Assembly: GCA_900128395.1 (NCBI GenBank)
Contig: LT649555.1
Coordinates: 1 to 20,587, forward strand
Source: Stramenopiles sp. TOSAG23-2
Lineage: Eukaryota > Sar
Direction: 5' to 3'
Length of the DNA: 20,587 bases
Each line of letters opens with the position of its first letter. The first letter of the stretch is position 1. Both the position numbers and the translations under genes were made by a program. The notes under the pieces are model-generated. The model worked only from the letters and a program-made list of their open reading frames with translations, had not been told where the DNA came from and ran no database searches. Positions 8,041 to 17,233 of this stretch are shown piece by piece.

Positions 8041-11000
8041 ATGGCAGAGTCTCAACCTGATACAAGAAAAGATGAAGAACGGCGAAAGGCGGAAAAATGT
8101 AATGATGGTCAGTATAAGCAGGAACCTACATTGCAGACGATACATTTTGCGAAAATAACAACATTTTTAGTATACATAGAAAATTATTTAAGAAAGGCGA
8201 CAAAAAAAAGAGAGAGTAGACGAGCTATAGTTGAGCCTGATCCTGTGATAGAACACTATAAAAAGTTAATACATGATCTAATAGATCCTGATAGTAAGCA
8301 TCAGTACGAAAAAGTCGACGAGGTAGTCTTATTTGGTTTATTAATGTTACTTGTCCACGATGTGTGCACCAATACAAAGCATCGAGATCATAAGAATCTG
8401 CGCCTATTGGAAGACTTTCTAATATATAGCACAGAACAAGAATCTTTATTAAAAAAACGTGGTCCCGATTTAGAAACTTTGAAAACTTATATTATTGAAC
8501 AAGGGTTGGTAGAAGATGCTTCCAAAATGGAAAAGGCAGAAATATTATCTTTAATCCAAGAACATGAGACAGAAATTGAAAAAAAAACAAACAAATGGCA
8601 CTTTGACCCCAGATCAATGGAGGATGAAGAAGATTCGCCATTTTGGGTTAAGGCTGGTTGTGAATATCCATTGATTCGAAAAATGGAAATAGATGAAAGC
8701 GAAGAAAAATCAGAAGATGAAAGCGAAGAAAAATCAGAAAATAAAAGCGATGAAAAATCAGAAAATGAAAGCGAAGGAGAATCAGAAAATGAAAGCGAAG
8801 GAGAATCAGAAGGTCCTCATTTATATTTGAGTGCACTAGCTCATGCAACAAGATATGGAAACATTGATTGCGTTCGCATATTACTAGATTCTAGGGTCGC
8901 TGCTGATCCGGGTCGAAAGATACCATTATATATTAACGTAGAAAAAAGTGATAATGGCTATTCATTTAATTGCTACGATATAGCGCTGGTTGGGATGAAC
9001 AATGTAAATGATTTATATAGGAGTTCTTATGATTTTAATAGGGAGAATGACTTGATCTTATTAGAACACGGTTGGGACAAAATTTTAAGCGAATTTCAGG
9101 AAGATGATGAAATAGTAAAATTAAGATACAAATCTGCGTTTTGGAATAACTTTGTGCTGGCGCCTGCAATGTGGGTATCAATAATTACAATTACGTGTTT
9201 AATCCTCTTCTCTAGTCAAGCAAATATCCGTGGTTCTTATCATAACATACGTTTAGCAGAAAAACTGACAGAGCTTGTTGTCTATGAAGAGTTCGATTTA
9301 AATGCTGCCGGTAAGAGCTTTTTGGACATTCAAAATATGGAAGAGTTTTGGGACTTTGTAGATGGACCATTTACTGACGCAATATTTTCAAGTGGCAACG
9401 ATTATGAAGAAACGACAGACGGACCGGGGGAAATGAAAGTGGAAAAAGGAAGAAGAATGAAGAATAAGAATAGTGTCAAAGATTCAAAAATGGATCGTGG
9501 AGAAATAAATACAATAATTGGGGCTGTACAAATACGTCAAGTTAAAGTAAAACGAAGCAAAAGTTCTAGTGAATGTGCTGGAGGTGAAACTCCTTTTTAC
9601 ACAAACTATCTTAAACAATATTCATGTCAGGTAATCAAAGAAAAGAATGGCCAAAAAATTAAATATGATAGTGACGAGACGTCATTTGCAAACTTAAAAA
9701 GTAAATATGTAGAAGTAGCAAATGTTGATCGAGATTTCCCTGATTACGGTCACATGCATTGGAATGAAAAATACCCAGCAGCTGCAGGTCACATATGGGA
9801 CATAGGTACACACAATAGAACTGACGCGGTTGCTATATTTAAGAAAATGAGGGAATCTAATTGGATATCGCCGCATAGAACAAGATATGTAAGATTGAGA
9901 TTTAATGTTTATAATGGAAATACGAATTTATTTGCAGTTGTTGAACTTGGTATAGAGCTATGGCCAACAGGTGGCGCAACTACTAATTATGATATGAGAA
10001 TATTTGATTTGTATTATACCAAAGAAAACGCTGATTTGGAGGAATTATTTTTTATCTTCGTTTGCATTTGCCATTCATTAAGATTATTGCTCGAAATCAA
10101 GGAAGTAATCGTGGGTTATGTAAAGGCATTTGAAAATGAAAAAACAATAAAGCAACTAGACACGGAGACGGGAGGAAGCAAAATTATTCCATCAGGGCTG
10201 AAAAGAAGAGCAACACTGACAGTATGGCAGAAACATAAATTAGATACCGCACAAGCCATGCAGAAACCGCCACGCAATTGTTGTTGTCCTTGTTCTCCGC
10301 TCCTTCGCTGGATGAATAACTTTGTGACATATATGAGAGAAACATATTTCTCCTGGCGATTTCGTTTAAGATTTATATTTTGTGGTTGTTGTGGTTATAG
10401 ATATCTTCGTTTTAAAAAAGGTAGTGAAAAGGCTTACTTAAAAACGAAAGAGGATGCAGATGACATGATGAAAAAGCATAGAAAATGCCACAAATGCTGC
10501 TATACACCATGCTGCTGGAAACTTAAATACCGTAGGGAAAAATGCAGTTACATTTGTAAAACCTGCTGGAAACATAATGAATATATTCGCAATGGATGGA
10601 ATGTATTAGAATGGATGATTGTATGTTCTTTTTTCCACATGCTGCAATCATATATGCGGAAAGGAATTAAACAAACTGTCATGCAAAATACTGTTACAGA
10701 CTATTTTAAAAATGAAACTGATTATTCAAAAGAATATTTTCCACTATCTCAATATGCATATGTGAAAGACAATTTTGATAGATCTCTTAACGTGTTGTTT
10801 TTCGCAACAGCAATTCATTCCCTGAATATATTTCACGATATACCCTTCCTTGGACCTCGAATCATGGCAATTACAGGAACATTTGTACATAAAGATGTTC
10901 GTAAGTAGCACGTACCCTTGTTCCTTCATTTTAAAGCAATGTCAACTAACAAGCGTAACCTATAAACAAATACGTTCAATTTACATTGCGCACAAATATA

Positions 11001-11610
11001 TATATGTATAGTTCCATTCTATCTCTTTTTTCTGCTAAATGTAGTACTTTTTGGTCTTGCAATGCATTTTAGCTATGGGCATGAGATTTTTGGCTTCAGA
11101 AGCTGGCATAGTAGTTTTGAAAATATTCTTCATTTAGTTTTTGGTGATTTTGAATTTTCTGATGGTTACGAAGATATGGAAGAGAGCTGGCCATATGGAA
11201 CTAATGTCCTTCTTATAGTGTTAATTCTAGTTTTGACATTATTCATGATGAATGTGTTTATAGCCGTAATCAGTTCTGCATATGATGATTGCTTAGTAGA
11301 GGCCGCAAAGTATTTCGAAAAACTTTATATTGATGTATCATTTTACAAATCACGCAGCAAAACTATGAAAAGGGATGTATTAAAATGTTATTTGAAACCG
11401 ATTAAAAAAATAACATCAGAATCTTTGAAGGTATTTGCACGAGAGATTTATAGTTGTGGTAAAGAAACTGATATCGAAACTTTGCGACGCTTACTTAATC
11501 ATGGTAATATGGAACTTGCAGCACAAATTTCTAAATTGCATAGGAAAATTGAATCTATTAAAAGTAGAATAAATTTATCTGAGAGATATCATATCGTTAA
11601 TAATAATTAA
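8041..11610 (+). CDS. polycystin-2-like (TRPP) cation channel, two exons
   Basis: Exons are 8041-10900 and 11012-11610 (preferred acceptor), giving 1152 residues. The alternative acceptor (exon from 11045) gives 1141. Polycystins are tetrameric six-helix cation channels, often in cilia. Residues 1-260 are hydrophilic, with an acidic repeat at 219-258, and 261-320 contain an ankyrin-like unit (GNIDCVRILL). S1 is about 370-392. The extracellular polycystin domain follows (about 400-660), with NMEEFWDFVDGPF (432-444), GAVQIRQVKV, cysteines C512 and C529 that may be the family disulfide, and YVRLRFNVYNGNTNLFAVVEL. S2 is about 664-686. A cysteine-rich insertion fills 697-848. S3 starts at NGWNVLEW (851-858), S4 is about 915-933, and S5 about 952-976. 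The pore has FGD (997-999) where human PKD2 has LGD. S6 includes NVFIAVI. No EF-hand is seen in the short C-terminal tail. PKD2 usually has about 970 residues. Confidence 0.92.
8695..8814 (+). repeat. five 24-nt coding repeats (acidic octapeptide) in the channel N-terminus
   Basis: Five in-frame units of 24 bases encode ESEEKSED, ESEEKSEN, KSDEKSEN, ESEGESEN and ESEGESEG (residues 219-258). The last two units are nearly identical at the DNA level, which suggests expansion by slippage or unequal exchange. The segment is highly charged, mostly acidic, with a serine in each half-unit, and sits on the cytosolic side before the ankyrin-like segment and S1. Confidence 0.9.
10901..11011 (+). other. 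spliceosomal intron of the channel gene (acceptor choice open)
   Basis: The donor is GTAAGT at 10901-10906 after phase-1 coding. Without splicing, the frame stops at 10906. A consensus branch site ACTAAC lies at 10945-10950. Excluding AGs directly at the branch site, the first downstream AG is 11010-11011 (TATAG), giving a 111-nt intron. A second AG at 11043-11044 (TGTAG) follows a stronger pyrimidine tract and would give 144 nt. Both keep the frame. The upstream acceptor adds the 11 residues PFYLFFLLNVV. With them, the segment from KD to the pore aligns to human PKD2, as I recall it, without gaps over about 52 residues, so I prefer it. Confidence 0.75.
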
Positions 11611-11767
11611 AAAAGTCTTTGTGTGGTATGTGTATATAAAAAATTCTCTTATTTATAAGTTAAAGATTTTATGTGTATACTACATGTATACATAAAATTA
11701 CGAATATAGTGTGTGTAATATATGGTTTTAAAAAATCTCTAATACACCACATGTACATAACAATTTA

Positions 11768-11865
11768 ACTTCCCGTGCGGTAAATATTATCATATGCATA
11801 TCATATATTATATATATGCTCAATACTCTATCTCAGGAATATAAATATATATTCAATCCCTACTA
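11768..11865. repeat. intergenic element, copy A
   Basis: The copy starts with ACTTCCCGTGCGGTAAATA (11768-11786), has a second conserved block at 11816-11838 and ends with ATTCAATCCCTACTA (11851-11865). All three blocks recur in the same order and orientation in copy B at 11931-12001, where the inter-block AT-rich DNA is shorter. The GTGCGG core is notably GC-rich for this spacer. Confidence 0.85.
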
Positions 11866-11930
11866 TAGTAAAAGCTACTAATGCACGAAATATAAAGATG
11901 GTTAAAATCTAAGAATTTATAATTAATTTT

Positions 11931-12001
11931 ACTTCCCGTGCGGTAAATAAACTAGATGCTCAATACTCAATCTCAGGACGAATAAATATTCAATCCTACT
12001 A
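11931..12001. repeat. intergenic element, copy B
   Basis: The first block (11931-11949) is identical to copy A over 19 bases. The second (11956-11978) matches 22 of 23 bases. The third (11988-12001) lacks one C. This copy ends seven bases before the stop codon of the minus-strand coiled-coil gene, so on that strand it forms the start of the 3' UTR. Confidence 0.85.
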
Positions 12002-12008
12002 CGCGTAA

Positions 12009-13400
12009 TTAGTAAAGCTTTCCATCTCCACCATCGTCAACATCATCATCGTCAACAACACTGGTACTTCTACTATCTCTGCCTTGTTGCGTTGATATTT
12101 TTAATTTTGTTTCTAATTCAATAATTCGTTCAAACAGCTGCCGTTTCTCAAATTCCTTTAACTTCATTCGTTCGTCTCTTTCATCTAATTTTTCCATTAA
12201 ATTATTTGCTAAATTTTGCAAATCTGTGACTGTATACGATGGTAAACTACCGATATCATTAATGTTACCATTATTGTTATTATTATTTTTGTTGCGATTT
12301 TTTTTACCACTGCTAGGACTACGTTTTCTTAACCTGTCTAACACACTCCGCTTTTCAGGTTTTACATTATCTATTAATTGACGTTTCAAAGCATCCTTGT
12401 AAGCAGTTAGCTCATCTTCTGCGGCACGTTTCTCTGCCTTTGCCATTGTTAGTTGCACTTGAAACTCACGTCTTTCTTTGACTATTTTAACAATATCATC
12501 CAGAGTTTTTGCTTCACATACACGAAAAATTTTTGATATATCTTTACGTATGGATGCAACTTTTTTCTTCGCTGCATTTGTTTGGCCTTGACTTTTTTCA
12601 TGCATCTTCCTGGCATTCTCTTCTGATTCTTTTAATCGATTCATTTCGGTCTCCATCTCATTAATTCTATCTGTCATTTTATTTGTTGACTCCTCTGCCC
12701 TTATTACACGCTCTTTTTTTTCAATTAATTCATTTTCAATTGTTGCTAAGTTTTCACGTAATTCTAAAATAGTTTTATTATTATCTTCTTTGCTTTCATT
12801 ATATTTTATTTTAATATCATCTAGCTCATTTTCTAATATCTTTGATTGATTTATCATTGCCTCGTGCTCTTGTTTTAACGCATTAAATTCCTTTACATTT
12901 TTTTTACTTTTTGATTTTTCAGATGATAAATCTTTCTCCATAGCATTTGATGATTCTAATAGTTCTTCATACAATTTATTAATTTTATCTAAACGTGCCC
13001 TGGACTCATTTAACAAAGATTTCAAATCGTTGAGTTCTTCCCTTGTTTTTTCGTGCGCGGCTAATAATGTCTCGTGCTTTACCTTTAAGCCTATCTCTTC
13101 TGGTGAACGTCGGGGTGGTGGAGGCGGCGGTGGCGCTGGTTCATTTTGTTCTTCCTGTTCCTTATCAATTTTTGATTTATGCTCTTCTGTTTGTTGTTGC
13201 AGTACTGCCATCATAGAACTATGCCTTGCTTCAAATGCTAGTTTTTGATCTTCCATATCTTGTACAAGTGTACGATTTTCTACTTGTAAATTTTTTATTA
13301 TCATTTTCAGCTTCGACATTTCTTCATTACGATCACTTTCATTGTTACTGCTATTGTTTTTATTGTCATTTGATCTGTTTCTAAACATTGTTTCTCGCAT
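12009..13400 (-). CDS. coiled-coil protein, 463 residues, unknown function
   Basis: Most of the product is predicted coiled coil by eye: heptad-like Leu/Ile spacing with dense Glu/Lys at about 27-85, 104-345 and 390-436. A short proline run (APPPPPPPRR, 89-98) breaks the first two coils. Residues 346-390 are a basic, Asn-rich linker (KRSPSSGKKNRNKNNNNNN). The final 20 residues are acidic (DDDDVDDGGDG). The N-terminal 27 residues are Asn/Ser-rich and disordered. A second Met at residue 5 could also start translation. No enzyme motif, membrane segment or signal peptide is present. A structural, cytoskeletal or ciliary scaffold is plausible, but I do not recognise the family. It is co-oriented with the larger coiled-coil gene and the CH-domain gene upstream of it, with separate spacers that argue for separate promoters. 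Confidence 0.8.
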   Translation of the reverse strand: MRETMFRNRSNDNKNNSSNNESDRNEEMSKLKMIIKNLQVENRTLVQDMEDQKLAFEARHSSMMAVLQQQTEEHKSKIDKEQEEQNEPAPPPPPPPRRSPEEIGLKVKHETLLAAHEKTREELNDLKSLLNESRARLDKINKLYEELLESSNAMEKDLSSEKSKSKKNVKEFNALKQEHEAMINQSKILENELDDIKIKYNESKEDNNKTILELRENLATIENELIEKKERVIRAEESTNKMTDRINEMETEMNRLKESEENARKMHEKSQGQTNAAKKKVASIRKDISKIFRVCEAKTLDDIVKIVKERREFQVQLTMAKAEKRAAEDELTAYKDALKRQLIDNVKPEKRSVLDRLRKRSPSSGKKNRNKNNNNNNGNINDIGSLPSYTVTDLQNLANNLMEKLDERDERMKLKEFEKRQLFERIIELETKLKISTQQGRDSRSTSVVDDDDVDDGGDGKLY

Positions 13401-13591
13401 GTAATTTTTATTTTGTTTTTGTTGATTATATCTATCTATCTATTTGTCTGTCGATCTATATCTTTTTTAATTCTTTCTTTTTTGTTTTAGTTTACTAAAC
13501 TTTTACTTTATATTCTTATGTTGTTTAAGTTTCAAATCCTTGTACCTCTATCCAGCTATAGTGAGAAGGATTATTAGTGCAGTTCAAAATG

Positions 13592-13608
13592 GTACTTAAT
13601 TTAAGTAC
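13592..13608. repeat. 17-nt palindrome between the two coiled-coil genes
   Basis: GTACTTAA-T-TTAAGTAC is a perfect palindrome with one central base. It is about 90 bases after the stop of the 1178-residue gene and 190 bases before the start of the 463-residue gene, in a 296-base AT-rich spacer that also has a TCTA microsatellite near 13430-13442. It may be a 3'-end hairpin or chance. Confidence 0.45.
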
Positions 13609-13696
13609 TAATTAATTTAAATAATAATAGCATTGAATAGCATTGTACTGTGGGTATTAATATATACATACATATTTAACACTTAAATTTTTCTAT

Positions 13697-16600
13697 TTAA
13701 AATTCATATTCACCTACATCGTCTTCATCATCATTAAATAAACGTATACGACTACCACGTATCATTTTTTCTATTCCTTTATCGTCCCTAGTACGAAGTA
13801 AACGTTGTAATTTTTTACTACCACTACTTGGACTTTTGCCACCACGACCACGATACTCACGTGGTTTCACTTTAATTCCTAGTGAAGATTTCTTTTTTGA
13901 AAATGATTTTAAATCCTTTTTATTATTAGCTGCTGCCCTTTCTTTTTTACTTCGTCGCTTTTTTTGTCTTCCAGCACCTTTGACAGGTTTAACTGGGGAG
14001 CCGCCATCCATAAATGGTTTAATTCTAGCACTAATTGCTCCTTTATCTTCCCCTATGACAGTATTTCTACGTGTAGCACTAACGAATGGTGGGTCCTTAT
14101 TCTCCCCAGGTCGTTGACTACGTTGTTTTGCACGGCGTTTTAACCATTTTTTTTCTGGACTTGGTACCCCAATCATTCTTGGTGCAACAGCAGCTTCTTT
14201 TAAATCACGCCCATGTCCTACAAAACGCAAGATAGCCGCATACAATGCAGTATCTAATAATTTTCTATGTATATCATAACGCCTTAAACGTATTTCACCA
14301 AGTGTTTCAGTCACTTGCTGTTGATTCACTAAACAAACTAAAGACCATATGTGTCGTTCAACACCAGGTAAATCAATGAGACGAGGTAATGGGTCTAAAT
14401 ATGACCAAAAATCTATATTTGCTCGTGGTTCCTCTACTTCTAATAAATCATGTCTTGATAGATCGTTACCAGCAGCTCGTTGGCCACTAACTGTTTCGAC
14501 ATATCTTCGCCAATACTCTTCCTCAGCTGCTACTTGCACATCCGCTCGAACTTCTTCCAATAAATTTGCATTTGGATCCGTATGAGGCCAACGCCTCTTC
14601 GTCCACTGTTCACTACATATTCTAATCAACTCTTCGCTTGATTGCGATACAATTTGTTTTGCTATTCTATCTTTCTCCTTGCTATTAAAATCACCGTCAT
14701 CGATATCATCGTCTAGTACTTGTCCAGGTGTTTGCAATTCAATCAATAGCTTCATTGCATTACTGAATATAGTTAATAACCATGATAACATGCCATCACG
14801 TGACAAATGTAACGCTGCCCGTATACGTGTCCTGGCAACTGATGAAACTGCTGCTGCTTTACCTTTAATTTCTGCAACTTTGCTTGAATTTGAATTTGCC
14901 ATGCGCAAACGATATGCCTCGGCAAGTGTAGGTTGCATTTCAACAGATATATCATATAAATATTCACCAGTATCGTATGTTTCAATTGCTATACGTTCAG
15001 CAACATCAGTGATTAATTGTTGTGTATTTCTCAATATACCAGGTGTGGCATTGTCTGCCGCCTCGTTTCGTAATGAATTTGCACGATTGATAAACGACTG
15101 CAAGAACCCTTCTGCATCTCCAGATGGCATATTCATTTTTTTCCATTTTTTTACAATCACTGAACGTGAATAATTATTATAATCATCACTATCGTTTCCA
15201 TCATCATCATTGTCATCAATCAATTGTGAAAAGTTCATTGTTCTATCGTGACTATTATAATTACTAAAAGTTTCTTGGGGAGTCGCTTGTATTGAAATAT
15301 CTTCTACTTGTTGTTCCTCTTCGATCATTATTATTTCTTCTTTATCTTCTTCTTTAACAAAGGAAGACTGTTCTGTTTGAGTTTGTACTACAAATGTTGC
15401 TTTTGGCTTTGGTGGTTGTTGTTGTTGTTGTTCTGGTGTCGCAGCAACGACAACCGGTTCCTCTAGTTGAACGGATGGAACAACCACTTTTTCTTGAATT
15501 ATCACTTTTTCAACAATTTTAACAGGACTATTTTTACGCAACTCTTCGATTTCATGTTCTTGTTTAACTTTTAAATCATCCATATTTTTTTTCAAAGAAT
15601 TGTTTTGCTTCGCTTCGTTATGTAATTTATTATTTAATTGTTTAACTAAATCACGTTTCTCCTTTAAGTTTGTTCTTATTTGTCTATGATCTGCCAATAA
15701 CCATTTTTGGAATACTTCTAATTTTCTCAATTTTATACGTAATTTTTGTAAACGTTTACATATTTTTTTTGTTGCGTGTTGGTGGTGTCTGTCGTGTTCC
15801 TTTGTAATTTTAGCTCTTGTTTTCACGGCATCTTCTAATTCGCGTTCGTGTCTCTTCTCTTGTTCCAATTGTTTATTAAAGTTCGATTCTTCGCTTCTTA
15901 ACTGTTCATTTAATCGTTTCAACTCATCATTCAATTGCTTGATGGTTGATTCTAATTTTTGTATTTCTAAATTACGATCATTTAATTCTGTCTTTACATG
16001 TTCATTTGAAATTTGTTCTTTACGCAATTGCTCTCGGAAATTATCAGCTGACCCACTTTCATTTCTCATTTCTCTTAATCTTCCTTCTAATTCTGCACTT
16101 CGTACAAGCTCATTTTCCAATCTACGCTGGACACTCTCAAAATTATCCTGGGCCCTGCGCACGTTCTCCTCTGCTTTTAAAAATGCATCTTTAAAACCTC
16201 TAAACTTCTCAATCTCATCTTCTAAACGTTTTTGCATATCTGCATTTTTGCTTTCTAAGGTTTCATTTCGCTCTTCCGCTGCTTTTAATTGCTTTTTCAT
16301 GTGTTCAACAGCGGCTTCAATGGCATTCATAGCTCCTTGTTTTGAATTTTTATTATCACTATCAAATTTTTTATATTGTTCGATTTCAGCGCGTAGAACA
16401 TCTACTAAAGCTTCAACTTGTGCTTTTTCATATTCACATGCGCCTAACTCACTAGTTCGTGTTTCCAATAACGCCGTGATAATACTTAATTGATTTCCAC
16501 GCTCACGCATCAATTCATCGCGATCATACTGTTCTCGATTATTTATATCGTTTAAACGTTTATTTTCTCTGGTTAACAATTCCATACGACTTCCAAGACG

Positions 16601-17233
16601 GATTACAGCTTGTTCTAAATCTTGTATGCGCCTATTTTTTTCATCCATTTTACTAACACTTTTCGATAGTCTTAAAGATAATATTTTTACTTGGTGCATT
16701 AAACCATCTTTATCTCCAACTGATCGACCATGTTCCTGCTTTAAACCATTTAATTCTTGTTTTATCAATTTATTTTCATTTGATAATCTGACATTGTCTT
16801 GATTCAGTTTACTGGATCTTTTCGTATATTTGTTTAATTTCTCTTTCATAATTTTCATATCTCTCTTATGGTTTGCTTGTAAAGTTTCAATAAATTTATT
16901 TTGTTTACTATTTTTTTCCATCATGATTTGCTTTACCTTATGCATATCTTCTCTTTTTTCCCTTTCAAGCTGACCGTTTTTATCTAATGCTTCATTCAAT
17001 TCTTTTTCTAATCGTTCAATTGTTAATGTTTTTCCTCGTAATGCTCCATTCATGCTATGCAAAGATGAATATCCTGGATCTTCTTTACCTGCCTCATGCA
17101 AATAATATTTGTCTTGCTCAGCATCATAATATGAAGTTCTACGATGTGGTATTATTTTCTTAACATTAGTAGTAGTACTGCTAGTTATTACAGGTTTGTC
17201 TCCACTACCATCCCTTTGATTTTTCAATGGCAT
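13697..17233 (-). CDS. large coiled-coil protein with helical domain and basic tail, unknown function
   Basis: The 1178-residue product has four parts. Residues 1-65 are a basic head. Residues about 65-565 are an almost continuous coiled coil rich in Glu, Lys, Arg, Gln and Leu. Residues 570-700 are a linker with a hydrophobic VEKVIIQEKVVVPSV segment, a Gln run (602-606) and acidic Asp-rich stretches. Residues about 703-1010 are helix-rich and look globular, with conserved-looking aromatic patches such as EEYWRRYVETV and NIDFWSYLDPLPRLIDLPG. Residues about 1015-1165 are very basic (KKWLKRRAKQRSQR, QKKRRSKKERA) and end in an acidic DDEDDVGEYEF. No motor, kinase or nucleotide-binding motif is seen. 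The shape suggests an elongated scaffold or linker whose tail could bind microtubules, nucleic acid or acidic membranes. The family is not recognised. The gene is a single exon with no frameshift. Confidence 0.82.
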   Translation of the reverse strand: MPLKNQRDGSGDKPVITSSTTTNVKKIIPHRRTSYYDAEQDKYYLHEAGKEDPGYSSLHSMNGALRGKTLTIERLEKELNEALDKNGQLEREKREDMHKVKQIMMEKNSKQNKFIETLQANHKRDMKIMKEKLNKYTKRSSKLNQDNVRLSNENKLIKQELNGLKQEHGRSVGDKDGLMHQVKILSLRLSKSVSKMDEKNRRIQDLEQAVIRLGSRMELLTRENKRLNDINNREQYDRDELMRERGNQLSIITALLETRTSELGACEYEKAQVEALVDVLRAEIEQYKKFDSDNKNSKQGAMNAIEAAVEHMKKQLKAAEERNETLESKNADMQKRLEDEIEKFRGFKDAFLKAEENVRRAQDNFESVQRRLENELVRSAELEGRLREMRNESGSADNFREQLRKEQISNEHVKTELNDRNLEIQKLESTIKQLNDELKRLNEQLRSEESNFNKQLEQEKRHERELEDAVKTRAKITKEHDRHHQHATKKICKRLQKLRIKLRKLEVFQKWLLADHRQIRTNLKEKRDLVKQLNNKLHNEAKQNNSLKKNMDDLKVKQEHEIEELRKNSPVKIVEKVIIQEKVVVPSVQLEEPVVVAATPEQQQQQPPKPKATFVVQTQTEQSSFVKEEDKEEIIMIEEEQQVEDISIQATPQETFSNYNSHDRTMNFSQLIDDNDDDGNDSDDYNNYSRSVIVKKWKKMNMPSGDAEGFLQSFINRANSLRNEAADNATPGILRNTQQLITDVAERIAIETYDTGEYLYDISVEMQPTLAEAYRLRMANSNSSKVAEIKGKAAAVSSVARTRIRAALHLSRDGMLSWLLTIFSNAMKLLIELQTPGQVLDDDIDDGDFNSKEKDRIAKQIVSQSSEELIRICSEQWTKRRWPHTDPNANLLEEVRADVQVAAEEEYWRRYVETVSGQRAAGNDLSRHDLLEVEEPRANIDFWSYLDPLPRLIDLPGVERHIWSLVCLVNQQQVTETLGEIRLRRYDIHRKLLDTALYAAILRFVGHGRDLKEAAVAPRMIGVPSPEKKWLKRRAKQRSQRPGENKDPPFVSATRRNTVIGEDKGAISARIKPFMDGGSPVKPVKGAGRQKKRRSKKERAAANNKKDLKSFSKKKSSLGIKVKPREYRGRGGKSPSSGSKKLQRLLRTRDDKGIEKMIRGSRIRLFNDDEDDVGEYEF

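Larger units (their letters stand above)
11611..12008. other. convergent 3' spacer after the channel gene
   Basis: No gene is seen. An imperfect hairpin at 11667-11697 (TTTTATG-TG-TATAC, loop TACAT, then GTATACATAAAA) lies 57 bases after the channel stop. Two copies of a diverged intergenic element, listed separately, occupy much of the rest. The remainder is AT-rich. Confidence 0.6.

Noticed and set aside
11062-11610. Separate 182-residue pore-containing gene starting at ATG 11062
   Set aside because: It begins inside S5 and continues the upstream channel frame exactly once a GT-AG intron is removed, so it is the second exon.
14679-15173. 164-codon frame antisense to the large coiled-coil gene
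   Set aside because: Low-quality composition and no domain. It lies wholly inside the coding frame of the opposite strand.
15939-16493. 184-codon frame antisense to the large coiled-coil gene
   Set aside because: Ser/Phe/Leu-rich antisense shadow of Glu/Lys/Arg-rich coiled-coil codons.
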